Assembly: GCA_002345215.1 (NCBI GenBank)
Contig: DDVH01000022.1
Coordinates: 222,276 to 286,275, forward strand
Origin: Anaerolineales bacterium UBA2317
GTDB lineage: Bacteria; Chloroflexota; Anaerolineae; Anaerolineales; Villigracilaceae
Length of the DNA: 64,000 nt
Direction of reading: 5' to 3'
Of this stretch, positions 51,412-60,466 are shown piece after piece. Position 1 is the first letter of the stretch. Every line of letters starts with the position of its first letter. The notes beneath the pieces are model-generated. The model did not search any database, had not been told where the DNA came from, and worked only from the letters and a program-made list of their open reading frames with translations. A program made the position numbers and the translations under genes.

Positions 51412-52119
51412 ATGGCAAATGAACGCATGTATCCAGCCTTGCCTTGCAAAGAAATTGACGAGGCGATTTCTTTCTATGAAACACTTGGTTTTAAAAAGAC
51501 GTATCGACAGTTGCGACCAAATCCTTATGCAGTTGTTGCTTTAGAAGATATGCATATTCATTTATTTGGCATGGATGGATTTAATCCTGAAGATTCTTAT
51601 GCAACTGTGATTATCGTTGTGCCTGACCCTGATGCTTTATATCAAAACTTCGCTTCAAGATTACGGGAAAAATTTGGTAAGCTACCTGTAAAAGGCATCC
51701 CTCGTGTTACACGACCGCGTAAAAAATATGGGACTGTGAGCGGTTTCAGTGTTGTAGATGTAGGTGGTAACTGGTTGAGAATTTCTAAACTTGGTGATAC
51801 AGAGCAAGAAGATTCAGCAGAAGAGAAAGATGGTTTGATGGGGTTTCTTAACGTCGCTACACGGCTGGGTGATGCCCATGGAGATGAAGCACTTGCGCTT
51901 AAGACTTTGCAAAACGGAATCAAACGCTTCCCAGATGCCGCAACTTTAGATAAAGTCAGAGCGTATTTATATCAAGCAGAATTGGCTGTACGCGTGGATA
52001 ATATCAAATTAGCAAAATCATCATTAGACTTGGCAAAATCACTTGAATTAACTGATAATGAAAAAGATTCACTTGCTGATGAATTTGCTCATATAGAAAG
52101 TTTGCTCCATCAAAAATAA
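51412..52119 (+). CDS. VOC-fold protein with helical (TPR-like) C-terminus
   Basis: 235 residues. The first 125 residues are a single vicinal-oxygen-chelate module (YPALPCKEIDEAISFYETLG, VVALEDMHIHLFG, GTVSGFSVVDVGGNWLRI). After an acidic linker (EQEDSAEEK) about 95 residues form two helical hairpins like TPRs (ALALKTLQNGIKRFPDAATL, AKSSLDLAKSLELT). Function unknown; bleomycin-resistance-like VOC proteins bind small ligands or metals. Confidence 0.85.
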   Translation: MANERMYPALPCKEIDEAISFYETLGFKKTYRQLRPNPYAVVALEDMHIHLFGMDGFNPEDSYATVIIVVPDPDALYQNFASRLREKFGKLPVKGIPRVTRPRKKYGTVSGFSVVDVGGNWLRISKLGDTEQEDSAEEKDGLMGFLNVATRLGDAHGDEALALKTLQNGIKRFPDAATLDKVRAYLYQAELAVRVDNIKLAKSSLDLAKSLELTDNEKDSLADEFAHIESLLHQK

Positions 52120-52143
52120 AGATCTCAAAGAGGATGTGTCACG

Positions 52144-53133
52144 ATGAAAGCAGTCATTTGGACAAAATACGGTTCTCCTGATGGACTTCAATTGCAAGAA
52201 GTTGAAAAGCCGACTCCGAAAGATAACGAAGTGCTGATTAAGATTCACGCGGCGGCGGTTTCAAGGGCAGATACGGAATTTCGTAGACTCAAAATTCCTT
52301 TCCCGTTTTCGCTTCCTATCAGACTTTATATTGGTCTTTTCAAACCCAGCCGAATCAAAATCCTCGGCACGGAGTTTGCAGGTGAAGTTGTAGGAGCAGG
52401 CAAAGATGTGACTGAATACCAAGTCGGTGACCGAGTGTATGGTTACACGGGTTTGGGATTCGGAACGTATGCCGAATACAGATGTATTGCGCCAAAACCA
52501 AATGAGTTGGCAGGTGTGATGTCGAAAAGCCCGACCAACATCAGTTATGAAGGGGCGACAGCCGTGCCTTTTGGTGGACTCGAAGCCTTGCATTCTCTTG
52601 ATAGAGTAAAAATTCAACGCGGACAAAAAGTTTTAATCGTCGGTGCGGGTGGGAGTATCGGCACGTTTTCTGTTCAACTTGCTAAACTTTATGGCGCCGA
52701 AGTGACAGGTGTGGATAGTGGCGGTAAATTAGAAATGATGCAATCCATTGGTGCAGATTATGTGATTGATTACACTAAAGAAGATTACACAAAGAATGGC
52801 AAAAAATATGATGTGATTATGGATACAATCGGCGGAAGTCCGTTTTGGGAAAGTGTACAGTCACTGACTGAAAATGGAACATACTTAAATGTGAATCCTA
52901 AAATGAAACACATGCTTCGCATGGCAATCTCAAAAAATGTTGGAAATAAAAAGTTGCTTGTTTGGGAAGCAGGTTATACAACTGAAAACTTGCTCAGACT
53001 CAAAGATTTGGTTGAAGCTGGCAAGCTAAAACCTGTGATTGATAGAAGTTATCCACTGGAGCAGATTGTGGAAGCACATCGTTATGTGGATACGGGAGAG
53101 AAGATGGGCAATGTGGTGATAACAATAAATTAA
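52144..53133 (+). CDS. MDR-superfamily NAD(P)-dependent alcohol dehydrogenase/quinone reductase
   Basis: 329 residues. GroES-like start (LQLQEVEKPTPKDNEVLIKIHAAAVSRAD), GTEFAGEVVGAGKDV, and a Rossmann domain with VLIVGAGGSIGTFSVQLAKLYGAEVTGVDS. Zinc-binding cysteines of classical ADHs are not present, so it is a zinc-free quinone-oxidoreductase-like member. The ATG follows GAGGA. Ends two bases before hicB leader sequence. Confidence 0.92.
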   Translation: MKAVIWTKYGSPDGLQLQEVEKPTPKDNEVLIKIHAAAVSRADTEFRRLKIPFPFSLPIRLYIGLFKPSRIKILGTEFAGEVVGAGKDVTEYQVGDRVYGYTGLGFGTYAEYRCIAPKPNELAGVMSKSPTNISYEGATAVPFGGLEALHSLDRVKIQRGQKVLIVGAGGSIGTFSVQLAKLYGAEVTGVDSGGKLEMMQSIGADYVIDYTKEDYTKNGKKYDVIMDTIGGSPFWESVQSLTENGTYLNVNPKMKHMLRMAISKNVGNKKLLVWEAGYTTENLLRLKDLVEAGKLKPVIDRSYPLEQIVEAHRYVDTGEKMGNVVITIN

Positions 53134-53174
53134 ATTTGAGGAGTATAATTACTAAAACAAATGAAAGGATAAAA

Positions 53175-53387
53175 ATGACAAAAGAATTTAACGTCATTAT
53201 TGAACGTGATGAAGAAGGTTATTACGTTGCCAGTGTGCCTGAATTACAAGGTTGTCATACACAAGCCACTTCATTAGATGTCCTGATGGAACGAATCCGT
53301 GAAGCCATTGCTTTATGTTTGGAAATGGAAGACGATATTGTTTCAAATGAGTTTATTGGCGTGCAAAGGATTGCTGTTGAAGTATGA
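53175..53387 (+). CDS. hicB: HicB-like antitoxin (short form)
   Basis: 70 residues, the partial RNase-H fold of HicB: FNVIIERDEEGYYVASVPELQGCHTQA and EALxLxLE-like REAIALCLE. It neutralises HicA. No C-terminal DNA-binding domain is present, as in the shorter HicB class. The ATG follows AAAGGA. Overlaps hicA by four bases. Confidence 0.9.
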   Translation: MTKEFNVIIERDEEGYYVASVPELQGCHTQATSLDVLMERIREAIALCLEMEDDIVSNEFIGVQRIAVEV

Positions 53388-53614
53388 TGGCAAAAATGGC
53401 GCGGCTGACAGGGCAGGAGGTGATTGTTGCATTGAAAAAAGCGGGTTTTGATGTTTTACGAGTTAAAGGAAGTCATCATTTTTTAGGACACAAAGACGGT
53501 AGACGAACAGTAGTACCAGTTCATCGGGGCGAAATTATTGGTCCAGGTTTAATGCTGAAAATTTTACGGGACTGTGAAATTGAACGCGATGAGTTTATGA
53601 AATTAGCAAAGTGA
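53384..53614 (+). CDS. hicA: HicA-like mRNA interferase toxin
   Basis: 76 residues, double-stranded-RNA-binding-like fold with the catalytic His in VKGSHHFL and PVHRGEIIGPGLMLKILRD. Type II toxin that cuts mRNA. The antitoxin-first order and four-base overlap (ATGATG) are common for hicBA pairs. Confidence 0.9.
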   Translation: MMAKMARLTGQEVIVALKKAGFDVLRVKGSHHFLGHKDGRRTVVPVHRGEIIGPGLMLKILRDCEIERDEFMKLAK

Positions 53615-53656
53615 AATTTTATAACTCAATAATAATAATTATTAAGGTTAATATTT

Positions 53657-54028
53657 ATGATTAAATGGGAATATTTATCAGTAGTATCTATACGTCTTAA
53701 TGGTAGCTGGCGGGTATCTTTTGTTAACGATAAATCATTTGATGAAGGATCAGACCCTGACTTAATTGAATACTTAAACCAATTGGGATCACAAGGATGG
53801 GAACTGATATGTGAAGATTTTGATACTTTTAATTCCCGATTTTATAATCTAGAAAATTACAAGATTGAAGAAAGTATAAACAAGATGGCGGATGAACTTG
53901 CTAATAAAGGAAAAGTAATAGTATCTGTAACTAGCTTTCCAGTTGGAGATTTTGGAACAGGGTCATGGCTAGTATGTACTTCTACAAAGATTCGCCGACT
54001 GCGTTTTAAGAGAATCCAAGCAGATTGA
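53657..54028 (+). CDS. DUF4177-like small protein
   Basis: 123 residues. MIKWEYLSVVSIRL and LNQLGSQGWELICED are the DUF4177-type pattern (WEY...LN.LG.xGWEL). A middle charged part and a basic tail follow. Function unknown. It follows hicA by 42 bases but has its own spacing; co-transcription is unclear. Confidence 0.6.
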   Translation: MIKWEYLSVVSIRLNGSWRVSFVNDKSFDEGSDPDLIEYLNQLGSQGWELICEDFDTFNSRFYNLENYKIEESINKMADELANKGKVIVSVTSFPVGDFGTGSWLVCTSTKIRRLRFKRIQAD

Positions 54029-54063
54029 AAATATCTGTTTATTAAACATTCTTACTTTTTCTT

Positions 54064-54117
54064 ACAAGCGATTCGAATTAATAGAAATTTCTAAAATCTC
54101 AAAACTCATATCATGCA
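54064..54117 (-). pseudogene. Remnant of a second CoxL/XdhA-type C-terminus
   Basis: On the minus strand these bases read HDMSFEILEISINSNRL then stop, matching the end of the intact gene at 54288 (HDSNFEILEIPINSNRL). Codons differ at several third positions and one codon (AGA versus CGC), so it is a diverged duplicate rather than a recent copy. The rest is missing; a 93-bp palindromic element abuts it. Confidence 0.6.
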
Positions 54118-54210
54118 GACCCTAAAGGTCTCCTATAAAATAAATTTGATGGATAGCGAATTATCTTTGCTTGAAAATTATTTTTTTATACAAGGCAGAC
54201 CTTTAGGGTC
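54118..54210. mobile_element. 93-bp MITE-like element
   Basis: Perfect 14-bp terminal inverted repeats GACCCTAAAGGTCT (54118-54131) and AGACCTTTAGGGTC (54197-54210) around an AT-rich, non-coding centre. No target duplication and no transposase are visible. Confidence 0.6.
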
Positions 54211-54230
54211 TTAACTTGAAGCAAATAAAA

Positions 54231-54258
54231 AGCCGAAGGTCAGAATCAACTATCGGCT
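54231..54258 (-). terminator. Terminator at the end of the large catabolic operon
   Basis: On the minus strand AGCCGA ... TCGGCT (with an inner GT/AC pair) followed by TTTTTATTT, 30 bases after the stop of the Mo-subunit gene. Confidence 0.6.
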
Positions 54259-54287
54259 AAGAAAGAAGCGGGAATTTCATCCAATGA

Positions 54288-56621
54288 CTATTTGCTATTC
54301 ACAATTTCCCAAAGTCTATTGGAATTAATCGGAATTTCTAAAATCTCAAAATTTGAATCATGTAGTGCGTCTTCCAATGCTTGAGCAAACAACGGACCAA
54401 CAGGAATCGCGCCTGCTTCACCTGCACCTTTCATGCCCATCGGGTTAAGCGGCGAAAGCGTTTCGCCATGTCCCGTTTCGATGCGCGGCACTTCAAGGCT
54501 CGTCGGCAGGTGATAATCCATAAACGTGCCGTTCAGCAGTTGCCCATTTTCATCATATTTGAGATGTTCATAAAACGCATTGCCAATGCCCTGCGCCACA
54601 CCGCCATGAATTTGCCCATCCAAAATTAACGGGTTGATCACTTTTCCGCAATCATGCACCACCAAATATTTTTGGATTTTGATTTGCATCGTCTCAGGAT
54701 TCACTTCCACGATCATGGCATGGATTCCACTAGCAGTTGCGCCTCTTTCTGGACCGAAATAATTGGTTGCTTCTAACCCCGGCTCTGTACCAGGTTTGAC
54801 AGCTCCACGAGTCGGATTCGCCATGCCTGCCAATTCACCCAATGAAATAGATTGTTGCGGAATATCTTGCACGCGTATAAATCCATCATCGAGTTCAAGT
54901 TCATCTTCGGGCGCATTGAAATGTTCGGATGCAAGTTTGAAAATTTTCTTGCGCACAACTTTTGCAGCTTCGTTAATTGCATTGCCTGCCACCACTGCAC
55001 CACGACTCGCAAACGTGCCAGCACCCCAATAAAACTGGTCAGTATCGCCAGTGACAACGTCAATCTTATCTACACTGACACCGAGTTGCTCTGCAACGAT
55101 TTGAGCAAAACTGGTGAAGTGACCTTGTCCTTGTGTACCCACACCTGTGACGACAGAAACTCGTCCGCTACTCATCACTTGTACTTTTGCACCTTCGTAA
55201 GGTCCAATGCCTGTACCTTCTACATAAGCAACTAAACCAATGCCGACATATTTGCCTTCTTTTCTTAACTTTGGTTGAATTTCATTGATGAATTTATGAT
55301 AATCAATTTTTTCTAAGGCTTCATCTAACAAGGGTTCGTAATTTCCACTGTCATATACTAATGGAGCAAAATCTTGGTAAATGATTTCATTGTCATACGG
55401 AAATTGTTTTGGTTGAATAAAATTTCGTCTGCGAATTTCGGCACGGTCAATGTTTAATTCTTTGGCGGCAATGTCTAAGGCACGTTCAATCACAAACACG
55501 CCATGTTGACGTCCCGCTCCACGATAAGGTGTGACAATTGTTTTGTTTGTAAATAAAGCCGTAAATTCACTGTAATAATTTTTGATGTCATACAATCCCA
55601 GCACATTGGCTTGAGAATTAAGCGGAACAGTTAATCCATACGGTGCATACGCGCCTGTGTCATGCAAGAACACATCATGCACGCCGAGAATGTGACCTTC
55701 TTTATCAAATGCAATCTCAGCATCATGGATTTGTCCGCGTTCGTGTGTCGTGGCGACAAAATTTTCGGCGCGGTCTTCGATCCATTTGACGGGGCGATAT
55801 AACTTCATCGCCGCCCAGGGAACCAAAACTTCTTCTTGATAGAACATCATAATCTTTGGACCAAATCCGCCGCCGATAAATGGTGCAATCACGCGGACTT
55901 GTCTTTCAGATAAACCAAGCATGCCTGCAAGTCCGTTGCGAATCACAACGGGCGCTTGAGTCGTATCCCAAACGGTTAATCGTCCCGCACGTTTATCCCA
56001 TTCCGCAACAATTCCACGATTTTCCATTGCGGCGGCACAGCCATGGTCATATTTGAATCTGCGTTTGACGATTAATGCCGCATCTTTCTTAATCGATTCA
56101 TAATCACCTTTGGTTTGAATCACATGTGCGGCGACATTAGATTTAATTTCATCATGAATAATAGGACTATCTTCTTGCAATGCTTTTTCTAAATCAACGA
56201 CTGCTTGTAATGGCTCGTAATCAATTTGTATATCTGCTAAGGCATCTTCGGCGATGTAACGACTCTCAGCGACAATCATCACAATCGGTTCACCAGCAAA
56301 TTTGACTTTATCTTTTGCCAATGGCACTTGTGTTTTTTGATTAAAGGTAATGTCTTTGACAGGCGGCGGCGAAACCAACAATGGACCAGGTTGCCAGTAA
56401 TCACCCAAATCATTTGCTGTGTATGCGGCGATTACACCTTCGCGTTGTAATGCTTGCGAAACGTCAATGCTATTGATTTTTGCATGTGCATACGGACTGC
56501 GCAAAAATGCAACATGCAACATATTGGGTAAATCTACATCGTCCACATACAACGCCTGACCCGTTAAGAGTCGCGGGTCTTCATTACGTTTGATTCTTTC
56601 GCCAAAATATCGTGTCGTCAT
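54288..56621 (-). CDS. Molybdenum hydroxylase large subunit (XDH/CoxL form II type)
   Basis: 777 residues. The N-terminal a/b hammerhead (GERIKRNEDPRLLTGQALYVDD) and two Mo-binding domains are complete. The loop that holds Cys-Ser-Phe-Arg in true CO dehydrogenase reads TPYRGAGRQ here (about 358-366), which is form II; GGGFGPKI and GVGTQGQGHFT bind the cofactor, and the catalytic Glu is in MKGAGEAGAI (about 732-736). It hydroxylates an N-heterocycle or aldehyde. The FAD and Fe-S subunit genes are at the other end of the same gene run. Gap of 117 bases to the cyclase gene is filled by a repeat. Confidence 0.93.
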   Translation of the reverse strand: MTTRYFGERIKRNEDPRLLTGQALYVDDVDLPNMLHVAFLRSPYAHAKINSIDVSQALQREGVIAAYTANDLGDYWQPGPLLVSPPPVKDITFNQKTQVPLAKDKVKFAGEPIVMIVAESRYIAEDALADIQIDYEPLQAVVDLEKALQEDSPIIHDEIKSNVAAHVIQTKGDYESIKKDAALIVKRRFKYDHGCAAAMENRGIVAEWDKRAGRLTVWDTTQAPVVIRNGLAGMLGLSERQVRVIAPFIGGGFGPKIMMFYQEEVLVPWAAMKLYRPVKWIEDRAENFVATTHERGQIHDAEIAFDKEGHILGVHDVFLHDTGAYAPYGLTVPLNSQANVLGLYDIKNYYSEFTALFTNKTIVTPYRGAGRQHGVFVIERALDIAAKELNIDRAEIRRRNFIQPKQFPYDNEIIYQDFAPLVYDSGNYEPLLDEALEKIDYHKFINEIQPKLRKEGKYVGIGLVAYVEGTGIGPYEGAKVQVMSSGRVSVVTGVGTQGQGHFTSFAQIVAEQLGVSVDKIDVVTGDTDQFYWGAGTFASRGAVVAGNAINEAAKVVRKKIFKLASEHFNAPEDELELDDGFIRVQDIPQQSISLGELAGMANPTRGAVKPGTEPGLEATNYFGPERGATASGIHAMIVEVNPETMQIKIQKYLVVHDCGKVINPLILDGQIHGGVAQGIGNAFYEHLKYDENGQLLNGTFMDYHLPTSLEVPRIETGHGETLSPLNPMGMKGAGEAGAIPVGPLFAQALEDALHDSNFEILEIPINSNRLWEIVNSK

Positions 56622-56635
56622 AAAACCTCATTCAT

Positions 56636-56731
56636 GTCATTGCGAGGAGTTGCAAAGCAACGACGAAGCAATCTTCTAATTAATTTGGAGATTGCTTCGC
56701 CACAAAAAGCAAGAGCATGGCTCGCAATGAC
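56636..56731. repeat. GTCATTGCGAG palindromic element, complete
   Basis: 96 bp: outer arms GTCATTGCGAG and CTCGCAATGAC, inner arms AAGCAATCT and AGATTGCTT. A half copy is at 24743. It lies inside the catabolic operon between the cyclase and Mo-subunit genes and could set their relative expression. Confidence 0.75.
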
Positions 56732-56738
56732 GGATTAC

Positions 56739-57521
56739 TTACGCCCAAGCCACTGCTCTACAAAACGCAGCTTCACCACCTTTGAATTTCCATGGGAACA
56801 CGCCGAGGGTGATGCGTTTGTTGTGTAATTCTTTCAAACCAATATCACCACCGAGATTTTCAACATGCATACAATCATGTGGGAACAAAGCATTATGGGT
56901 TAATTGATAAGCAGAATCTGGGAACAACTCATCCATTTTGTCTGCACCAAATTTTGCCTCAGTCAACTTGCGGACTTTTTGCCAATGCTCCAATCCGCCT
57001 TTGCCAAGAAAACGACCAATCGGTAAATTCATCGGATGGTCAGTAGAAATCATATCCACGCCCCAAATGTGAATCTTTTTCTTTAACAACCAATCACAAA
57101 TGCTGTAATGTGGACCTGGATGCCTTTGAATATATCGCTCTTCATCACCTGTTGGACTGAAGAATGAATACTTATGCCAACCTGTGTGAATAAATAAAAT
57201 ATCACCTTCACGAACATCAGCACGTTTTTCAATATCTTCTGGCGTAAACATGCCGAGGTCATCAAGCATGTCACTCAAGTCAACGATGACGCCTGGTCCA
57301 TAACACCATTCAATTGGAATTTGCTCAATCGTTTTGCCACTGGTCACAAAATGTTTCGGCGCATCCAAATGTGTGCCCATGTGATTGGATGTCATAATAT
57401 ATTGAGCATTCACGCCTTGCTCCGCTTTGCGTTTTATATATTTCACTTCAAACGGCGGATAAAAGGGCCAGAACGAAGCATCGGCGTTTAGGTCTTGCGA
57501 GAGGTCGTAGATTTTGGTCAT
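56739..57521 (-). CDS. Cyclase family (PF04199) metal-dependent hydrolase
   Basis: 260 residues. The metal motif HMGTHLDAPKHF (His47, His51, Asp53, His57) defines the family of kynurenine formamidase and isatin hydrolase. The second-shell parts DILFIHTGWHKY and GVDMISTDHP are present, and a late His-rich end (HDCMHVENLGG). Members open lactam rings or cleave N-formyl bonds. Twelve bases after DUF1116 in the operon. Confidence 0.9.
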   Translation of the reverse strand: MTKIYDLSQDLNADASFWPFYPPFEVKYIKRKAEQGVNAQYIMTSNHMGTHLDAPKHFVTSGKTIEQIPIEWCYGPGVIVDLSDMLDDLGMFTPEDIEKRADVREGDILFIHTGWHKYSFFSPTGDEERYIQRHPGPHYSICDWLLKKKIHIWGVDMISTDHPMNLPIGRFLGKGGLEHWQKVRKLTEAKFGADKMDELFPDSAYQLTHNALFPHDCMHVENLGGDIGLKELHNKRITLGVFPWKFKGGEAAFCRAVAWA

Positions 57522-57532
57522 TGTATAACTCC

Positions 57533-58777
57533 TTATAAATTATATTTTTCAGCAAATGCAAAAATTGCATCTTCAAATATCTTCAACGGCGGTCTGACTA
57601 AACCCGCGCCCACTTGACCAACACCAGCATTCTTGTGAGCAATGCCAGTATTGATGCGTGGGGTAATTCCTAACTCAACAACTTTTCGTAAATCAATTCC
57701 TGTGGGTGTACCACGAAAGTCCAGTGATGGCATGGTAAAGAATTTACTTTCAGCAAATGTGATTTCATACATTTCCAAAGTTGCATTCATTGCATCTTTG
57801 GGTGTGCCGCCGACAAATGTCACAATCGCTGGTGCAGTTGCCATGGCGAATCCGCCAATGCCTGCGGTTTCTGTAATGGCACTATCGCCAATGTCTGGAT
57901 TTGCATCATCTTGCGAAAAACCTGAGAAAAATAATCCAACTGGAATTTCAGCAGGAGCTGTGAACCATTGTTTTTCACCAAGCCCACTCACTCGAATTCC
58001 AAAATCCGTTCCATTGCGTGCCATCGTCGTGACAATCGTTGAACCCTCAACTCCGTGCGCGGCATCGGTCATTGCTTTGCACGCCGCCATTACTGGATTC
58101 AAAACACTCAGTGCATTATCGCCAAGAAATTGCAACACTTCAGACATCGCCGCATTATCTTTCATTGTCTTTGCAATCAACGGCGCGAGCAATTTCAAAT
58201 ACAACAACGAACCTGCTTTATTTCTGTTATGTCCCTCGTCGCCCATGTGCAATGCTTCACTCATCAACGCGCGCATATCAATTCCATTTGAAGATGCAAG
58301 CGCATCGGCTAAGGCTGTTCCCAAAACATCATTCATCCAATGCAACTTCTTCAACACATCATCACTATACGCGCCATAACGCAAAACTTTTCCATAACCT
58401 TCATTCAAATTGGAAAAAGATTTATTTCCATGTTCAGCATTTTGAACCACATACACTTTCATAGATGCAGATGTGACTCCCGCCATCGGACCAACCGCGC
58501 CATGATGATGACATGAATCAAATTCGACTTCGCCTCTTTCTACCATTACGGTTGCTTCTGCTTCGGACGCCGCTATCTTCTCAAACAGCATCGCGCCGAT
58601 AATCGCTCCACGCAACGGACCAGACATGCGCGCCCATTCAATTGGCGGACCGGCATGTAAAAATAAATTATCTTTCATACCGGGGATGACATCTTTTGCA
58701 GTTGCAACACCTTTAAGAATTGGTCTTGCCGACATTAATCGGTCAACAGCGGTTTGATTTGCTTGGTCAATATCCAT
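57533..58777 (-). CDS. DUF1116 family protein (YlbE/AllG-like)
   Basis: 414 residues. Family segments: DNLFLHAGPPIEWARMSGPLRGA, EFDSCHHHGAVGPMAG (His90-92), HMGDEGHNRNKAGSLL, ARNGTDFGIRVSG and NTGIAHKNAGVGQVGAG. In E. coli the homologue YlbE is a subunit of oxamate carbamoyltransferase with FdrA and YlbF. It is encoded 12 bases after fdrA, as in that locus. The chemistry here is inferred. Confidence 0.9.
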   Translation of the reverse strand: MDIDQANQTAVDRLMSARPILKGVATAKDVIPGMKDNLFLHAGPPIEWARMSGPLRGAIIGAMLFEKIAASEAEATVMVERGEVEFDSCHHHGAVGPMAGVTSASMKVYVVQNAEHGNKSFSNLNEGYGKVLRYGAYSDDVLKKLHWMNDVLGTALADALASSNGIDMRALMSEALHMGDEGHNRNKAGSLLYLKLLAPLIAKTMKDNAAMSEVLQFLGDNALSVLNPVMAACKAMTDAAHGVEGSTIVTTMARNGTDFGIRVSGLGEKQWFTAPAEIPVGLFFSGFSQDDANPDIGDSAITETAGIGGFAMATAPAIVTFVGGTPKDAMNATLEMYEITFAESKFFTMPSLDFRGTPTGIDLRKVVELGITPRINTGIAHKNAGVGQVGAGLVRPPLKIFEDAIFAFAEKYNL

Positions 58778-58789
58778 GTTTAACTCCGT

Positions 58790-60466
58790 TTACTTTTTGC
58801 TTTTCATCTTCGCTAATAGATTTGCCATTTTTTCATTTCCACCGGCAGGTGGCTTCCATTCTACATGGACAGCTCCCGCACCTTGTGAAATGAGGCTTTC
58901 ATAAAATGATTCAAGCCCGACGTTAATCCCTGCTAGTGGTTGTTTGAGTTGACTAATATCTACAGGCTTATATTCATTTGTATTTTTGGCACTGAACTTC
59001 AAACTAATGTATTCAACTGCTTCTGCCGCAGTTCGGAATACAATCACATTTGCTTCTTTGAGTTTATCAATTTGTTGACTGATATTTTGCGGGTCATCAT
59101 CTGTGCCAATGACTATGGCGACGAATTCGATGTCTTTTCTTGAGGCTTGTATTTGTTGAATAGCAGGAACCAACTCTCCCGTAGGGTCAAGATGCGAGCC
59201 TTCACCGAGAACTACATCAAACAGAATCATGCTCACATCTTTATCAGATGCTTCTTGTTTCATGCGTCTGATGCGTAAATCGTTATCAATCATCGGGTGT
59301 AAACGCCCGACCATGAAAAATTCATCACCCAAGTCAATGATGGAATGCGCTTCGCTTTTGAGCGGGTCTTTGAGATTTTGATTTGGCGTAATTGGACCAT
59401 TGGAATAAATTGGCGAAAGACTGGCTTGCAAGCCAAGCAGAGTTTCATACGCAAGCGTTCCACCAGAAAATAATCCGCGAAGATAACCTTTGCTATTATT
59501 AACTGATAACTGATTACTGCTTAGTGATAACTGACTCACTGCAATCTCAGCGGCTTCACTTAAACTAATTGCAAAATGCAAATTGCCAATTTTTCTGGCA
59601 GGTGGGGGATAACCGATAAAATAAATCACGACAGGTTTGCCCGTTTGTTGAGCAGAAGAAATTAATTGTGTAGCAACATCAGGTGATGGTGGTTTGGAAA
59701 TTAACGCAATTACTTTTGTTTCATCATCATGTGCCAATGCTTGCAGTGCTTGATTTGCAGTAATCGCACCAACATCGGATTTTAAATCTCGTCCGCCTGT
59801 TCCAATGGCATGAGAAATTCCAGCACCAAGATTATGAATATGAGCAGTGACCGCTTGTGTGCCTGTGCCAGACGCGCCAACAACTCCAATGCTTCCACGC
59901 CGCACACGATTTGCAAAACCTAAACCAATGCCATTGATGATAGCAGTTCCGCAATCAGGTCCCATCACAAGCAAACCTTTTTCTCGCGCAGTTTTCTTTA
60001 ATGAAATTTCATCTTCAAGTGAAACATTATCACTATAAAGAAAAACATGTTTATTTAATTCAAGTGCTTCACGGGCAACGCCAGCTGCATAACGACCTGG
60101 CACAGAAATCAAAACCCAATTGGCTTCGGGCAATTGTTTTACTGCAGCGCTCAAACTACGTGGGCGAAAATCTTCTGAAACAGTGGATGATTTTCTACGT
60201 GCAAGTAATTCATCTACTTTTGAAATAGCATTTTCAGCAGAAGAATCATCATTGGCTTTGACGACGATTAATAAATCATCTGGATTTGCATTTACATTTT
60301 CAGGCAATAAATTATTTGTCGCAAGCAAATCTTTGTTGGCATGCGTCGCCATCGCAACACCTGCATCAAGCACGCCACTTAATTCTAAAAGTCCGCGTTG
60401 AAGTTGCATCAACACAACTGAGTCGTAATATGTACCAGCCCGAACATTCCATTTAACAACCGTCAT
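58790..60466 (-). CDS. fdrA: FdrA family protein (AllF-like, acyl-CoA-synthetase-alpha fold)
   Basis: 558 residues. It has two CoA-ligase-like Rossmann parts, with GVVGASGTGTQAVTAHIHNLG (about 193 on) and PPSPDVATQLISSAQQTGKPVVI like succinyl-CoA synthetase alpha, and the ending GAGAVHVEWKPPAGG. FdrA is the core subunit of oxamate carbamoyltransferase. An insert-like segment (residues about 308-323, SQLSLSSNQLSVNN) is coded by a low-complexity repeat. It overlaps the amidase gene by four bases (ATGA). Confidence 0.9.
   Translation of the reverse strand: MTVVKWNVRAGTYYDSVVLMQLQRGLLELSGVLDAGVAMATHANKDLLATNNLLPENVNANPDDLLIVVKANDDSSAENAISKVDELLARRKSSTVSEDFRPRSLSAAVKQLPEANWVLISVPGRYAAGVAREALELNKHVFLYSDNVSLEDEISLKKTAREKGLLVMGPDCGTAIINGIGLGFANRVRRGSIGVVGASGTGTQAVTAHIHNLGAGISHAIGTGGRDLKSDVGAITANQALQALAHDDETKVIALISKPPSPDVATQLISSAQQTGKPVVIYFIGYPPPARKIGNLHFAISLSEAAEIAVSQLSLSSNQLSVNNSKGYLRGLFSGGTLAYETLLGLQASLSPIYSNGPITPNQNLKDPLKSEAHSIIDLGDEFFMVGRLHPMIDNDLRIRRMKQEASDKDVSMILFDVVLGEGSHLDPTGELVPAIQQIQASRKDIEFVAIVIGTDDDPQNISQQIDKLKEANVIVFRTAAEAVEYISLKFSAKNTNEYKPVDISQLKQPLAGINVGLESFYESLISQGAGAVHVEWKPPAGGNEKMANLLAKMKSKK
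59497..59541. repeat. AACTGATAACT repeat inside fdrA
   Basis: Words AACTGATAACTGATTACTG and TAGTGATAACTGACTCACTG, related to the intergenic repeat at 46168-46210. It keeps the reading frame of fdrA. Confidence 0.5.

Noticed and set aside
53175..54028. Defence island built on hicBA
   Set aside because: Only the toxin-antitoxin pair and a DUF4177-like gene are present; the P-loop ATPase is 7 kb away with ordinary genes between.
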